Below, piece after piece: positions 1-6,319 of a stretch of 18,990 bases of DNA. Every line of letters begins with the position of its first letter. The stretch's first letter is position 1. The translations under genes and the position numbers were made by a program. This DNA is from Bacillota bacterium (GTDB lineage Bacteria > Eremiobacterota > SpSt-956 > JAKJGF01): assembly GCA_029555925.1 (NCBI GenBank), contig JAKPQU010000384.1, positions 1-18,990 on the forward strand, written 5' to 3'. The notes beneath the pieces are model-generated. The model worked only from the letters and a program-made list of their open reading frames with translations, did no database searches and was not told where the DNA came from.

Positions 1-2
1 GT

Positions 3-139
3 TAGTTTCATAACTATCCATAAATAATGACCTCGTAATGCGTAAAGCGTAATGCGTGATGCGCAGGGATTAAACCCGTCACGCGTCACGCGTTACGCGT
101 CACGACGACTTAATTTCTAATAAGTTATGAAATACACTA
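3..139. repeat. Palindromic composite repeat, outer inverted repeats around two heptamer arrays
   Basis: The outer arms are TAGTTTCATAACT at 3-15 and AGTTATGAAATACACTA at 123-139, which pair apart from a 4-nt insertion. Inside are two heptamer arrays facing each other. The first, at 34-61, has units CGTAATG, CGTAAAG, CGTAATG and CGTGATG. The second, at 77-104, has units CGTCACG twice, CGTTACG and CGTCACG. The two arrays are approximate reverse complements, so the whole block can fold into a long imperfect hairpin. The same outer arm recurs at 17334-17350 and 17545-17561, and once at 5351-5365. No coding potential was seen. The block is probably a non-autonomous repeat related to the elements at 5245, 13455 and 17361. 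Confidence 0.7.
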
Positions 140-232
140 TATTTTTCTTCGTAAGAGCCTGTCAGGCAGAAGCTGATAAATGGTTACTAATTTGCCTGTA
201 GCGGTACTCAGTAATTCAAGCAATTTGGTGTT
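139..232 (+). repeat. Possible diverged dispersed repeat, copy A
   Basis: This gap between the palindromic composite and the terminator has no gene. Read on the plus strand it resembles the minus strand of 18841-18926. Both begin with a T-run and TTCG, share TCAGGCAG, and end in AAGCAATTTGGTRTTAA, with a less conserved middle. Frames in both copies are interrupted. It may be a decayed repeat or a gene remnant. The match was made by eye and the middle does not align cleanly. Confidence 0.35.
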
Positions 233-249
233 AACTGTTTTATGGGCAA

Positions 250-286
250 AACAAAAAGAGTTGTGGAAACACAACTCCTTTTTGTT
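250..286 (-). terminator. Intrinsic terminator at the end of the pilin/kinase/small-protein cluster
   Basis: A nearly perfect stem has arms AACAAAAAGAGTTGTG and CACAACTCCTTTTTGTT, closed by a GAAA loop (TTTC on the minus strand), with one extra base in the second arm. Read on the minus strand the descending arm ends in CTTTTTGTTTTG, a normal U-rich tail. The plus-strand reading also has a T-run, so it may act in both directions. It lies about 60 nt past the stop of the small cysteine-rich gene and probably closes the minus-strand operon. Confidence 0.85.
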
Positions 287-348
287 GGCTCCATGATAAG
301 ATTTTATACTTTTCTACATCATGCATATAATGCTTCAACTCCCGGTTG

Positions 349-504
349 TCAGAATTCTTCTACAATTTCTTCCAGGCATTTCTCGCATATACCATGTGAC
401 ACATCCAGAAGTTCGTCACAGTCTTCAATATACTGGCCGTCAATCATAAGACAGAGGCACCAGGCACATTGATGTATCTCCGGACATGTCATTAGAGCAA
501 GCAT
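349..504 (-). CDS. Small cysteine-rich protein, 51 aa, with a SHGIC-x2-C type C-terminal motif
   Basis: The minus-strand ORF starts at ATG 504 behind a near-perfect ribosome site (AGAGGAGGTG at 511-520, 6 nt spacer) and ends TGA at 349. The product is acidic and has cysteines at residues 7, 13, 16, 18, 29, 40 and 43. The pattern is CAWC (13-16) followed by SHGICEKC (36-43). From memory, a similar C-x-W-C ... SHGIC-x2-C module occurs as a C-terminal tail on bacterial signalling proteins; here it stands alone. It could bind zinc or an Fe-S cluster through the two CxxC pairs. It lies 100 nt downstream of the kinase-like gene on the same strand, before a strong terminator, so it probably belongs to that operon. 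The function is unknown. The ribosome site and family-like motif make a real gene likely despite the short length. Confidence 0.72.
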   Translation of the reverse strand: MLALMTCPEIHQCAWCLCLMIDGQYIEDCDELLDVSHGICEKCLEEIVEEF

Positions 505-604
505 TTTTTTCACCTCCTCTCATGAAATTTCCTGATAGAAACACCATCAATATTATCCTGGTTGTAAGTGAACTGTCCCATCACACGGTTACACGTCACG
601 AATA

Positions 605-2575
605 TTAAAATCCTCCTATAGCTACAGAAGCTTCCCTGGTTAAAGGAGTGAATACCATTTTTATACACTGTTTTTTTAACGCAATTTCTTTTACCATGTT
701 TTTACTCATTGTATCATATACTAAAATTTCACTTTTCTGGTTTTCAGCTACAGCAGGGCTGCATATATAAAAATATTTGCCATCTGATGAAAAGTTTATG
801 GAAGCCACATTTTTCTTTATAATCAACTCTCCTGTGATCCTGTCCTGTACCGGATCTATAAGCAATATGCTTTTAGTTTCCGGTATTACGACACAGACCA
901 GTTTTTCATCAGGATATACTGTAATATCTCTTGCAAATCCAGGTGTTGTGATAGTGTTTATTATTTTTTTAGTCTTTATATCTATTACCGATACCGTTTC
1001 AGATGCCGAGTTTGCAACATATAATTTCTGTACCACAGAATTAAAGGCTATTGCTACAGGTCTTCTTTCTACAGAAATATTTTTTACTAATTTGTTAGTG
1101 TTAATATCAATAACAGATACATCATTTGACGAGTAATTACATACATATAACTCTTCACCTGCTACTACGGCATCTACCGGTTCTTTCCCTGCAGGTATAT
1201 GAGCCAGTAACATCTGGCTTTCCCTGTCTATTACAGTTATTGAATTTCCTTTTCTGTTCACTACAAAGAGTTTGTCCCCTTTTCTGGAGAGTTTTACACC
1301 TACCGGTTCATCTTTTACTATTATATTATTTATTTCCTTTTCCTGTTTGATGTCTATAACTGACAGTCTGTTACCTGTCCTTGTAACATAAAGATATTTC
1401 CCGTCAGGAGATACTGCTATACCTCCTGATGTCAGTCCTGTTTCTATTTTTCCTGTTATTTCTCCGTTAACAGTATTCATAACTGTTATACTGTGTCCGT
1501 TATATTCTAAAAGATAGGCTGATTTCTGTGCCCAAGGGGTATGTCTGTATAAAAATCCTGTTGTCATAAGTAAGACTGCTGCAGTTATGGCCAGTGCATA
1601 TCTGATACCGGTATATCTGTTTACTGTCCATATAAGAGATTCTTTCCAGTTGTTAACTTCTTTGCCGACAGGTTTATAGAGTTGTACATTTGAATGTTCG
1701 TCCAGATGTTCTTTCTTTTTTGCTATTTCCATGGTTATCTGTGTGTCCAGAAGGGGAATAGATTTAAAGGTTTCTTTCATCTCCAGAAAATTTACAAACC
1801 TCTCTTCAGGGTTCACCTGAATACATCTGGATACAAATCTTGCAAATTGTATTGAAACAGAAGAATTGAAGTTTCTTACAGGAGAAAAATTAAGGGGGTG
1901 TTTTGCCGGATCGTCACCTGTGAGCAGATAGTAAATGATTGTTCCCATAGCAAATATATCTGCCCTCGTATCTATTTCTTTTATACCATACTGTTCAGGG
2001 GCAGAATATCCTGCTATGCCCATATACCGGTTATTTTTATAAGGACCTTTTCTGAAAGTCCTTATAAGCCCGTAGTTTATCAATTTTACATTGTTTTCTT
2101 CTGTTATCATTATATGATCTGGTGACAGATAATAGAATAATAAAGATGGATTCATTCTGGACATGAATATAAACACGTTGCAGATCTGTTCGAGCCACCC
2201 GGAAATTTCTTCTATGGATATATTTCTTTCCTCTTTTATCTGCCTTAAGGTTTTACCTTCTATATATTCCATTACAATGAACTGTTTGTTTTCTGTGCGT
2301 ACGGCACTTGTGATGGAAAAATAATCAATGACAGAAGCCATATGTTTATGTTTTAAGTGTTTATAAATTTCTACTTCTTCAGTCAATTTTTTTACAGCTT
2401 CTTCTCTGTCGTTGCTATCTATAGCCCTGTTCTGTAATTCTTTTATCATTACTTCTTTTTTGTTAATAAGATCATATCCTTTATAGATATTACAGAATTC
2501 TCTGGATGATATACAGTCACATATTTCATATGTACCCTGCAATACAGTGCCTTCCGGCAGTCTGTTATTATTCAT
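605..2575 (-). CDS. Membrane pseudokinase (Ser/Thr kinase fold) with extracytoplasmic YVTN beta-propeller
   Basis: The protein has 656 aa. A kinase-fold domain spans about residues 14-270, a single transmembrane helix about 323-344, and a YVTN/NHL-like beta-propeller of about seven blades runs from 353 to the end (repeated GKYLYVTR..., xLYVxN, SVIDI motifs). The beta-3 lysine is present (K45 in VMIKEL), as are the APEQYG segment (192-197) and the DIFAMG segment (206-211). The catalytic loop, normally HRDLKPxN, reads FYYLSPDH (147-154), and the DFG motif reads NYG (167-169). The glycine-rich loop is also lost. It should therefore be catalytically dead or very weak. I chose ATG 2575 because AGGAGGTG sits 6 nt upstream and the preceding 47 codons lie in the upstream gene in another frame. 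The start overlaps that gene's stop by 8 nt, so the two are probably translationally coupled. Likely role: a scaffold or sensor tied to the pilin-like proteins. Confidence 0.88.
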   Translation of the reverse strand: MNNNRLPEGTVLQGTYEICDCISSREFCNIYKGYDLINKKEVMIKELQNRAIDSNDREEAVKKLTEEVEIYKHLKHKHMASVIDYFSITSAVRTENKQFIVMEYIEGKTLRQIKEERNISIEEISGWLEQICNVFIFMSRMNPSLLFYYLSPDHIMITEENNVKLINYGLIRTFRKGPYKNNRYMGIAGYSAPEQYGIKEIDTRADIFAMGTIIYYLLTGDDPAKHPLNFSPVRNFNSSVSIQFARFVSRCIQVNPEERFVNFLEMKETFKSIPLLDTQITMEIAKKKEHLDEHSNVQLYKPVGKEVNNWKESLIWTVNRYTGIRYALAITAAVLLMTTGFLYRHTPWAQKSAYLLEYNGHSITVMNTVNGEITGKIETGLTSGGIAVSPDGKYLYVTRTGNRLSVIDIKQEKEINNIIVKDEPVGVKLSRKGDKLFVVNRKGNSITVIDRESQMLLAHIPAGKEPVDAVVAGEELYVCNYSSNDVSVIDINTNKLVKNISVERRPVAIAFNSVVQKLYVANSASETVSVIDIKTKKIINTITTPGFARDITVYPDEKLVCVVIPETKSILLIDPVQDRITGELIIKKNVASINFSSDGKYFYICSPAVAENQKSEILVYDTMSKNMVKEIALKKQCIKMVFTPLTREASVAIGGF

Positions 2576-3770
2576 TTTCGACACCTCCTGATTGCCATGA
2601 TGTAATCTGTGCTCCCCTGGGAAATTCCGGAGGATGGTTTGTAGCAAGAGACGGATCCGGGCCGTAATCTCTGTAAGGAGGATTATACTGGGCTCCGGTA
2701 ACCCATGCCGCAACACCGCCTCCTACATTTGAATTATTCCAGTCGGCCATAGTGGAATTCTGCAGATGAATGATAGAGCCTCTCTTTTTTAATGTCCTGG
2801 AAGTTCCCCAGTCTTCAAGAAGATCATCTACGTTCGGCCACTGGTTATTCAACGTATTATTATAAAATGGGTTTGTAGAGTTCCCCCAGTCCTTTCTATA
2901 GTACCTTTCGTCTACTGTAGGTACTCCATCTATGATAGCTCCGTTCACTTCCATAACATTTAAAGCGTCATTTGTATACCCTGTTTTTTTCGGATCGTTG
3001 GCATATTTCATTACTCTTGTGCCGGATGGATGTTCCGAGTCTTTCCAGCTTGCTGACAGAAAATATACCCTTGATGTGCTGCATATTGCGGCAGGCTGTT
3101 TCTTCGTATAAGACTGATCTGATATATGCCTGTTATAATCTGATTGAGTCGGTAATTCCATATTAAAATCACTTTTTGTATATATATTATAAGGACTGAC
3201 TATCGTTACAGGCCCCGGAAGTTCTTCTCCGTTGATTATCCTTACCGGTGTATCCGCATAAATTATGCCGTTTTTAGGCCAGATTTTATCGGAACTGTTT
3301 CCGTTTCCGTCAGGATCAAGCATTTTCTTAATATCTATATCTACAACTGTTTCAGTCCTTCCTTCATTTTCATTCCAGAAAGAAGTACACCCCCCTGCTG
3401 CGACCCTTTCTCCGGCAGTTATAACAGCATTCTGGATAGTTGACGGAACTGAGCTGGAACCATTGAAATATTCTGCTCCTGTACCGGTAATTCTCAGGCC
3501 TGCTTCTATGGATTTTTGATCATAATAGCCTCCTTTTATAAAGGATTGAAAATTGGGAACATTGATAGTCTGTGCTCCTGTGGCAGAATCTTTTACCATT
3601 CCATCCCATCTGTCAAGGGAACCTTTATCGTTATCCGGTATATTCTCCGCCCATTCTGTATGGTTGTGATCATAGGCTATTCCCGGTAATCCTCCGGTCA
3701 GTTCTATTTCATTGCCATCTTTATTATCTATATATATATATGAGATCCTGACTGCCAGGGTCTTTCCCAT
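2568..3770 (-). CDS. PilX/DUF4900-like pilus-associated protein, C-terminal part split off by a frameshift
   Basis: This reading frame continues the gene at 3728-4480, in another frame and with a 43-nt overlap. The ATG at 3770 lies inside the upstream gene and has only a weak AGGA before it, so independent initiation is doubtful. The sequence is rich in Asn, Gly, Ser and Tyr, as expected for an exported domain, and has no membrane segment. The GPVTIVSPYNIYTKSDFN stretch is of the kind seen in the C-terminal half of minor-pilin (PilX/DUF4900-like) proteins. The last codons (SGGVENE) contain the ribosome site of the kinase-like gene. Removing one TA unit from the tract at 3729-3741 joins both halves into one 636-residue protein. 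It may be a true split gene, a phase-variable gene or an assembly error. Confidence 0.75.
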   Translation of the reverse strand: MGKTLAVRISYIYIDNKDGNEIELTGGLPGIAYDHNHTEWAENIPDNDKGSLDRWDGMVKDSATGAQTINVPNFQSFIKGGYYDQKSIEAGLRITGTGAEYFNGSSSVPSTIQNAVITAGERVAAGGCTSFWNENEGRTETVVDIDIKKMLDPDGNGNSSDKIWPKNGIIYADTPVRIINGEELPGPVTIVSPYNIYTKSDFNMELPTQSDYNRHISDQSYTKKQPAAICSTSRVYFLSASWKDSEHPSGTRVMKYANDPKKTGYTNDALNVMEVNGAIIDGVPTVDERYYRKDWGNSTNPFYNNTLNNQWPNVDDLLEDWGTSRTLKKRGSIIHLQNSTMADWNNSNVGGGVAAWVTGAQYNPPYRDYGPDPSLATNHPPEFPRGAQITSWQSGGVENE

Positions 3771-4480
3771 GCATCCTGTGATGCTATGATACTTCGTGCA
3801 CAGGTTATGGACATTATACCGGTGGAATCCTTTTTTAATTTTAAGGTTGAACCGCTCGGTCTCATATAGAGATTTCCATTTGTGTGAATTTTGCCGTATA
3901 CTGTCTGGTTTGGCCCTCTTACGAATTCACTTAAATCCTGATTGTCGAAGATTGTATACTCGAGAAGATTTGTTCTTGAACCTCTGATAATTATAGATTT
4001 TGCCATATCTCCTCCACAGGATATTTTTCCTATGGATTTTATTACAAAATCACTTCCTTCCGGATATATTTGAAACATAAATTCCTCTCTGTAAGATGAG
4101 CCCAGCATAGAATCATAAGGATCACCGGGTTCCCATTTCCATTTGATCCATCCATTGCAGGTTCCTTCCGTAATTCTCGAAAAACCCGGAAAAGAAGGAA
4201 TACCCGTAAAAAGAGGATTGTCATCTTCATATTTAGTATTTTCATTCTCATGGGTATATTTACCGAAATTATTTGAACTGAATATGGAATAAGCCATATC
4301 TATACCTGCCTCTGTCAGATAGAAAACCTGCTCACTTCTTTTTTCCCTGAGAAGAAAATATGATTCTGCAATAGTTTCTTTAACAATACATCCGAGAAGC
4401 AGGAGTAGTACAGGTACAAAGGAAAGAACCGTAAAAAGTGCTATACCTTTTTCTTTGAAGATTTCTTTTAAGAATTTCAT
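3728..4480 (-). CDS. PilX-like minor pilin/pilus assembly protein, N-terminal part
   Basis: The 250-aa product has a short charged N-terminus (MKFLKEIFKEKG) followed by a hydrophobic helix (about 13-33) and then ExxYLTEAGIDMAYS-type sequence. That layout is typical of PilX-like or DUF4900-like proteins of type IV pili and competence systems. A GKIHTNGNLYM segment near residues 198-208 is a recurrent motif in this group. Start ATG 4480 has AGGAGG 7 nt upstream. The frame closes at TAG 3728 directly after a TA-dinucleotide tract, while the following frame continues with matching sequence, so the native protein is probably longer. It lies 41 nt downstream of the PilW-like gene, with a 28-bp palindrome between them. 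Confidence 0.8.
   Translation of the reverse strand: MKFLKEIFKEKGIALFTVLSFVPVLLLLLGCIVKETIAESYFLLREKRSEQVFYLTEAGIDMAYSIFSSNNFGKYTHENENTKYEDDNPLFTGIPSFPGFSRITEGTCNGWIKWKWEPGDPYDSMLGSSYREEFMFQIYPEGSDFVIKSIGKISCGGDMAKSIIIRGSRTNLLEYTIFDNQDLSEFVRGPNQTVYGKIHTNGNLYMRPSGSTLKLKKDSTGIMSITCARSIIASQDAWERPWQSGSHIYI
3729..3741. repeat. TA-dinucleotide tract at the frameshift point
   Basis: There are 6.5 uninterrupted TA units at the exact point where the PilX-like frame ends and the downstream frame continues. Loss of one unit (2 nt) would put residues GSHIYI in frame with DNKDGNEIELTGG and restore a single ORF. Such tracts are prone to slippage both in vivo and in sequencing or assembly. Confidence 0.9.
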
Positions 4481-4497
4481 ATGGTGCCTCCTTTTTT

Positions 4498-4525
4498 GTA
4501 GAGACGTTTTATAAAACGTCTCTAC
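4498..4525. repeat. 28-bp perfect palindrome between two pilin-like genes
   Basis: The half-site GTAGAGACGTTTTA is followed immediately by its exact reverse complement, and the block overlaps the stop codon of the PilW-like gene (4522-4524). There is no T-run, so it is not a classic terminator. It could be a dispersed palindromic repeat or an mRNA-stabilising hairpin that sets the ratio of the two products. I recall similar GTAGAGACGT... palindromes scattered in unrelated genomes, but that is memory, not a search. Confidence 0.85.
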
Positions 4526-5199
4526 CTGTTATTCCTCATAAAATAACCGGATTCTATCTTTTGCTGAACAGGGGGAAGGTTTGCCAGTTTTCTTTCCACT
4601 TTCACCGCGGCAGTCTTTATGCCCCTGGGAGGATCAAATACGGTAAATTCCAGTCCCTGCGGTTCAATATAATGGGCCAGAACTGTGAAGTTTGTATCAG
4701 AACTGGTAATAACTGTTTGAAGATTAACAGATAACGGATTTACAGGGTTCGCCTGTGTACCTCCTGTTGTGTTATAGCAAAATCTTACAAGTTGCTGTGC
4801 CCCGGGATTATATTTATCAGGATTGCTCTGTCCTTCCAGGAAATAACCTGTTATGGTATAATTCCCGCTTCTTATACCATCCGAATCTATTACAGGAATA
4901 GCGACTGCAATACTATAACCGGGACTGCCTGGATAGATCGGATCTGGCGGTATCTGATAGGTTCTGCCTTTATAGATAAAAGATCTTCCTGTGTAAATTG
5001 TTTCTGCCATTTTAAAATCCGAATTCATTCTGTGCAGAGCCGTTCTGAGTTCTCTTCTGGAATCTATGGTGGTAATATCAACTGTGTATATTTTTCTTAC
5101 ACATAACCATACAGATATTACAGTAGAAGTACATAAAAGAAATATGAATGTAGCTATCAGTAATTCTGTCAGAGTCAGACCTTTAATGCTGTATTTCAT
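4522..5199 (-). CDS. PilW/GspJ-like prepilin
   Basis: The 225-aa protein has a class III signal peptide. MKYSIKG is cleaved before LTLTELLIATF, with Gly at -1 and Glu at +5, and is followed by a hydrophobic helix to about residue 30. The rest is beta-rich, with RMNSDFKMAETIY and a late FTVFDPPRG segment, as in PilW/GspJ-type minor pseudopilins. Start ATG 5199 has AAAGGAG 8 nt upstream. It would be processed by a prepilin peptidase, which is not in this window, and inserted into a type IV pilus or related fibre with the neighbouring PilV- and PilX-like proteins. An inserted MITE-like element separates it from the upstream PilV-like gene. Confidence 0.85.
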   Translation of the reverse strand: MKYSIKGLTLTELLIATFIFLLCTSTVISVWLCVRKIYTVDITTIDSRRELRTALHRMNSDFKMAETIYTGRSFIYKGRTYQIPPDPIYPGSPGYSIAVAIPVIDSDGIRSGNYTITGYFLEGQSNPDKYNPGAQQLVRFCYNTTGGTQANPVNPLSVNLQTVITSSDTNFTVLAHYIEPQGLEFTVFDPPRGIKTAAVKVERKLANLPPVQQKIESGYFMRNNR

Positions 5200-5244
5200 A
5201 AATATTTCTCCTTTCTCATAAGCCTTATAAAAAGGTTATCAGGA

Positions 5245-5349
5245 TTACTGAGGTGAGTATAAATAATATATACATGTTCTCGTAACGCGTCACGCGTAAC
5301 GCATGACGGGAGGAAAACTTTTATTGCATACTTATGTTCAGGTCAATAA
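5245..5349. mobile_element. MITE-like element with a heptamer-array core (copy 1)
   Basis: This 105-bp element has terminal inverted repeats TTACTGAGGTGAGTATAA (left) and TTATGTTCAGGTCAATAA (right), which pair imperfectly. The core at 5281-5308 is exactly four heptamers: CGTAACG, CGTCACG, CGTAACG, CATGACG. GGGAGGAAAACTTTTATT follows the core. It is co-linear with 17361-17465 and with the reverse complement of 13455-13560. No ORF and no clear target-site duplication. It sits in the gap between the PilV- and PilW-like genes. Confidence 0.82.
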
Positions 5350-5350
5350 A

Positions 5351-5432
5351 TAGTTAGTTTCATAGAAATTTATAATTAAGAAGGAGTCAGAAGTGAGCAA
5401 TGTCCTGTTTTTTCACTTTTCACTTTCCTGTC
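5351..5432. repeat. Flanking repeat module with TTTTCAC units
   Basis: It starts with the outer-arm sequence TAGTTAGTTTCATAG (5351-5365). AAGAAGGAGT and GTGAGCAATGTCCTG follow, then tandem TTTTCAC units (5410-5423). The block from 5377 matches the module at 17463-17529 in order and sequence. Together with the MITE-like element it forms part of a composite. It ends just short of the PilV-like stop codon. Confidence 0.65.
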
Positions 5433-5448
5433 TTCTGCCTGTGCTTTG

Positions 5449-5868
5449 CTACTTTCTTGAAATGTATGTACTTATCTGGATGAGTTTATTCCCTGACGGC
5501 TGAGGAGTTGCTGAACTTTTATCATGATAATATACTCTCAGGGTAACTTTTTTTAAGCTGTCTCCTTCCAGAGTAGATACGGAAACATCATATATCAATC
5601 TGCTTGTATCTGAATTTTCTATATCGGTAAAGGAATAGGGAATATCTGAGAGAGAACTGAATTTATTTGTATCTATAATATCTGATCTTATATGTTCTAT
5701 TTTTTGCTGGGCAAAACTCATTGCATCTGTTATATCTCTGTCTACCCTTACAGAGGAGAACGTGAGACTTATACCTCCGGCAATACTGAATATCATTACA
5801 CTTAATATAGATATGGAAACAAGTACCTCTGCCAGAGACATGCCTCTTTTATATAAATATTGTTTCAT
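5449..5868 (-). CDS. PilV/GspI-like prepilin
   Basis: The 139-aa protein has the prepilin leader MKQYLYKRG, cleaved before MSLAEVLVSISILSVMIF, with Gly at -1 and Glu at +5. A hydrophobic helix to about residue 32 and AQQKIEHIRSD, typical of PilV/GspI minor pseudopilins, follow. Start ATG 5868 has AAAGGAGG 9 nt upstream. It is the first gene of the operon that continues through the PilW-like, PilX-like and pseudokinase genes. A good sigma-70 promoter lies at 6032-6060, giving a leader of about 155 nt that contains a GC-rich hairpin. The downstream gap to the next gene (about 250 nt) is filled with repeat elements. Confidence 0.85.
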   Translation of the reverse strand: MKQYLYKRGMSLAEVLVSISILSVMIFSIAGGISLTFSSVRVDRDITDAMSFAQQKIEHIRSDIIDTNKFSSLSDIPYSFTDIENSDTSRLIYDVSVSTLEGDSLKKVTLRVYYHDKSSATPQPSGNKLIQISTYISRK

Positions 5869-5983
5869 CGCTTCTGTCCTCCTTTCTGCCGAAAGGTCCT
5901 ATTGATTTATATATTTTTTTTTGTTATAATAATTTCGCAATATTTTCATCTATTATCCAATAGAGGAGAATTGTTTACTGCTT

Positions 5984-6010
5984 ACAGGGGCGATGAGTGG
6001 TCGCCCCTGT
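5984..6010. repeat. GC-rich hairpin in the leader of the pilin operon (REP-like)
   Basis: The arms ACAGGGGCGA and TCGCCCCTGT pair perfectly around a 7-nt loop. The block lies between the predicted promoter and the first pilin gene, so it would be in the 5' leader. No T-run follows on the minus strand. The core GGGGCGA...TCGCCCC matches palindromes at 9277-9307 and, less well, 11428-11446, so it is more likely a dispersed repeat than a dedicated attenuator. Confidence 0.75.
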
Positions 6011-6031
6011 TGTATGTAATGTTCTGATCAT

Positions 6032-6060
6032 AGTATAAGCTAATTTTGTAATAAAGTAAA
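6032..6060 (-). promoter_or_regulatory. Sigma-70 promoter of the pilin-like operon
   Basis: Minus strand: -35 TTTACT (6055-6060), 17-nt spacer, -10 TATACT (6032-6037). Predicted start is near 6025. It is the best match in the otherwise gene-free 5869-6319 gap and points at the PilV-like gene. Confidence 0.65.
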
Positions 6061-6087
6061 TTAACAGAATGTAAACTATATTAATTT

Positions 6088-6108
6088 ATTGTTAACAATG
6101 TTAACAAT
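6088..6108. promoter_or_regulatory. 21-bp perfect palindrome upstream of the pilin promoter, candidate operator
   Basis: Arms ATTGTTAAC and GTTAACAAT surround a 3-nt centre AAT. It lies about 28 bp upstream of the -35 box, a position that suits an activator. The core TTGTTAACAA recurs once at 17628-17637, upstream of the YiiX-like gene. It does not resemble the TCGTGAAA-type sites at rex, so a different regulator is likely. The rest of 6109-6234 is AT-rich with no gene. Confidence 0.5.
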
Positions 6109-6234
6109 ATGTGAACATGAATAGCAATAAGCCACCAGTTCTTTTTCCAGCGGCTTAAAAATTCTTATAGAAATATATTTGTTACAATTATAAAAATCCT
6201 GTTAACAACCATGACCCGTTCGGTCACAACGAAG

Positions 6235-6290
6235 TATGAGAATTTCTTCCTCCCGTCACGCGTCACGCGTTACGCGTCACGATTCTCATA
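6235..6290. repeat. Hairpin element with heptamer-array core
   Basis: The 9-bp arms TATGAGAAT and ATTCTCATA pair perfectly around an array at 6254-6281 with units CGTCACG twice, CGTTACG and CGTCACG. TTCCTCC precedes the core, as in the MITE-like elements, but the ends differ, so this is a related but distinct element. No T-run follows, so it is not a classic terminator for the phosphatase gene. Confidence 0.75.
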
Positions 6291-6291
6291 T

Positions 6292-6318
6292 AAATCCTGA
6301 AAATCCTGAAAATCCAGG
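6292..6318. repeat. 9-bp tandem repeat after the phosphatase stop codon
   Basis: Two AAATCCTGA units and one AAATCCAGG unit stand directly between the hairpin element and the stop codon of the phosphatase gene. Unlike the other arrays its period is 9 bp. Confidence 0.7.
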
Positions 6319-6319
6319 T

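Noticed and set aside
34..104. Heptamer arrays as a CRISPR array
   Set aside because: Units are 7 bp with no spacers, and no cas genes are present.
605..2575. Active Ser/Thr kinase
   Set aside because: Both the catalytic Asp and the DFG Asp are replaced.
2576..2716. Longer kinase-like protein from ATG 2716
   Set aside because: It lies in another frame of the upstream gene and the AGGAGGTG ribosome site fits ATG 2575.
6130..6160. TAAGCC/GGCTTA stem as a terminator
   Set aside because: Only about 6 bp pair with a long loop, so it is too weak to call.
6254..6281. Plus-strand ORF around 6236-6487 with RHASRVT sequence
   Set aside because: It is a translation of the heptamer array and the antisense of the phosphatase gene.
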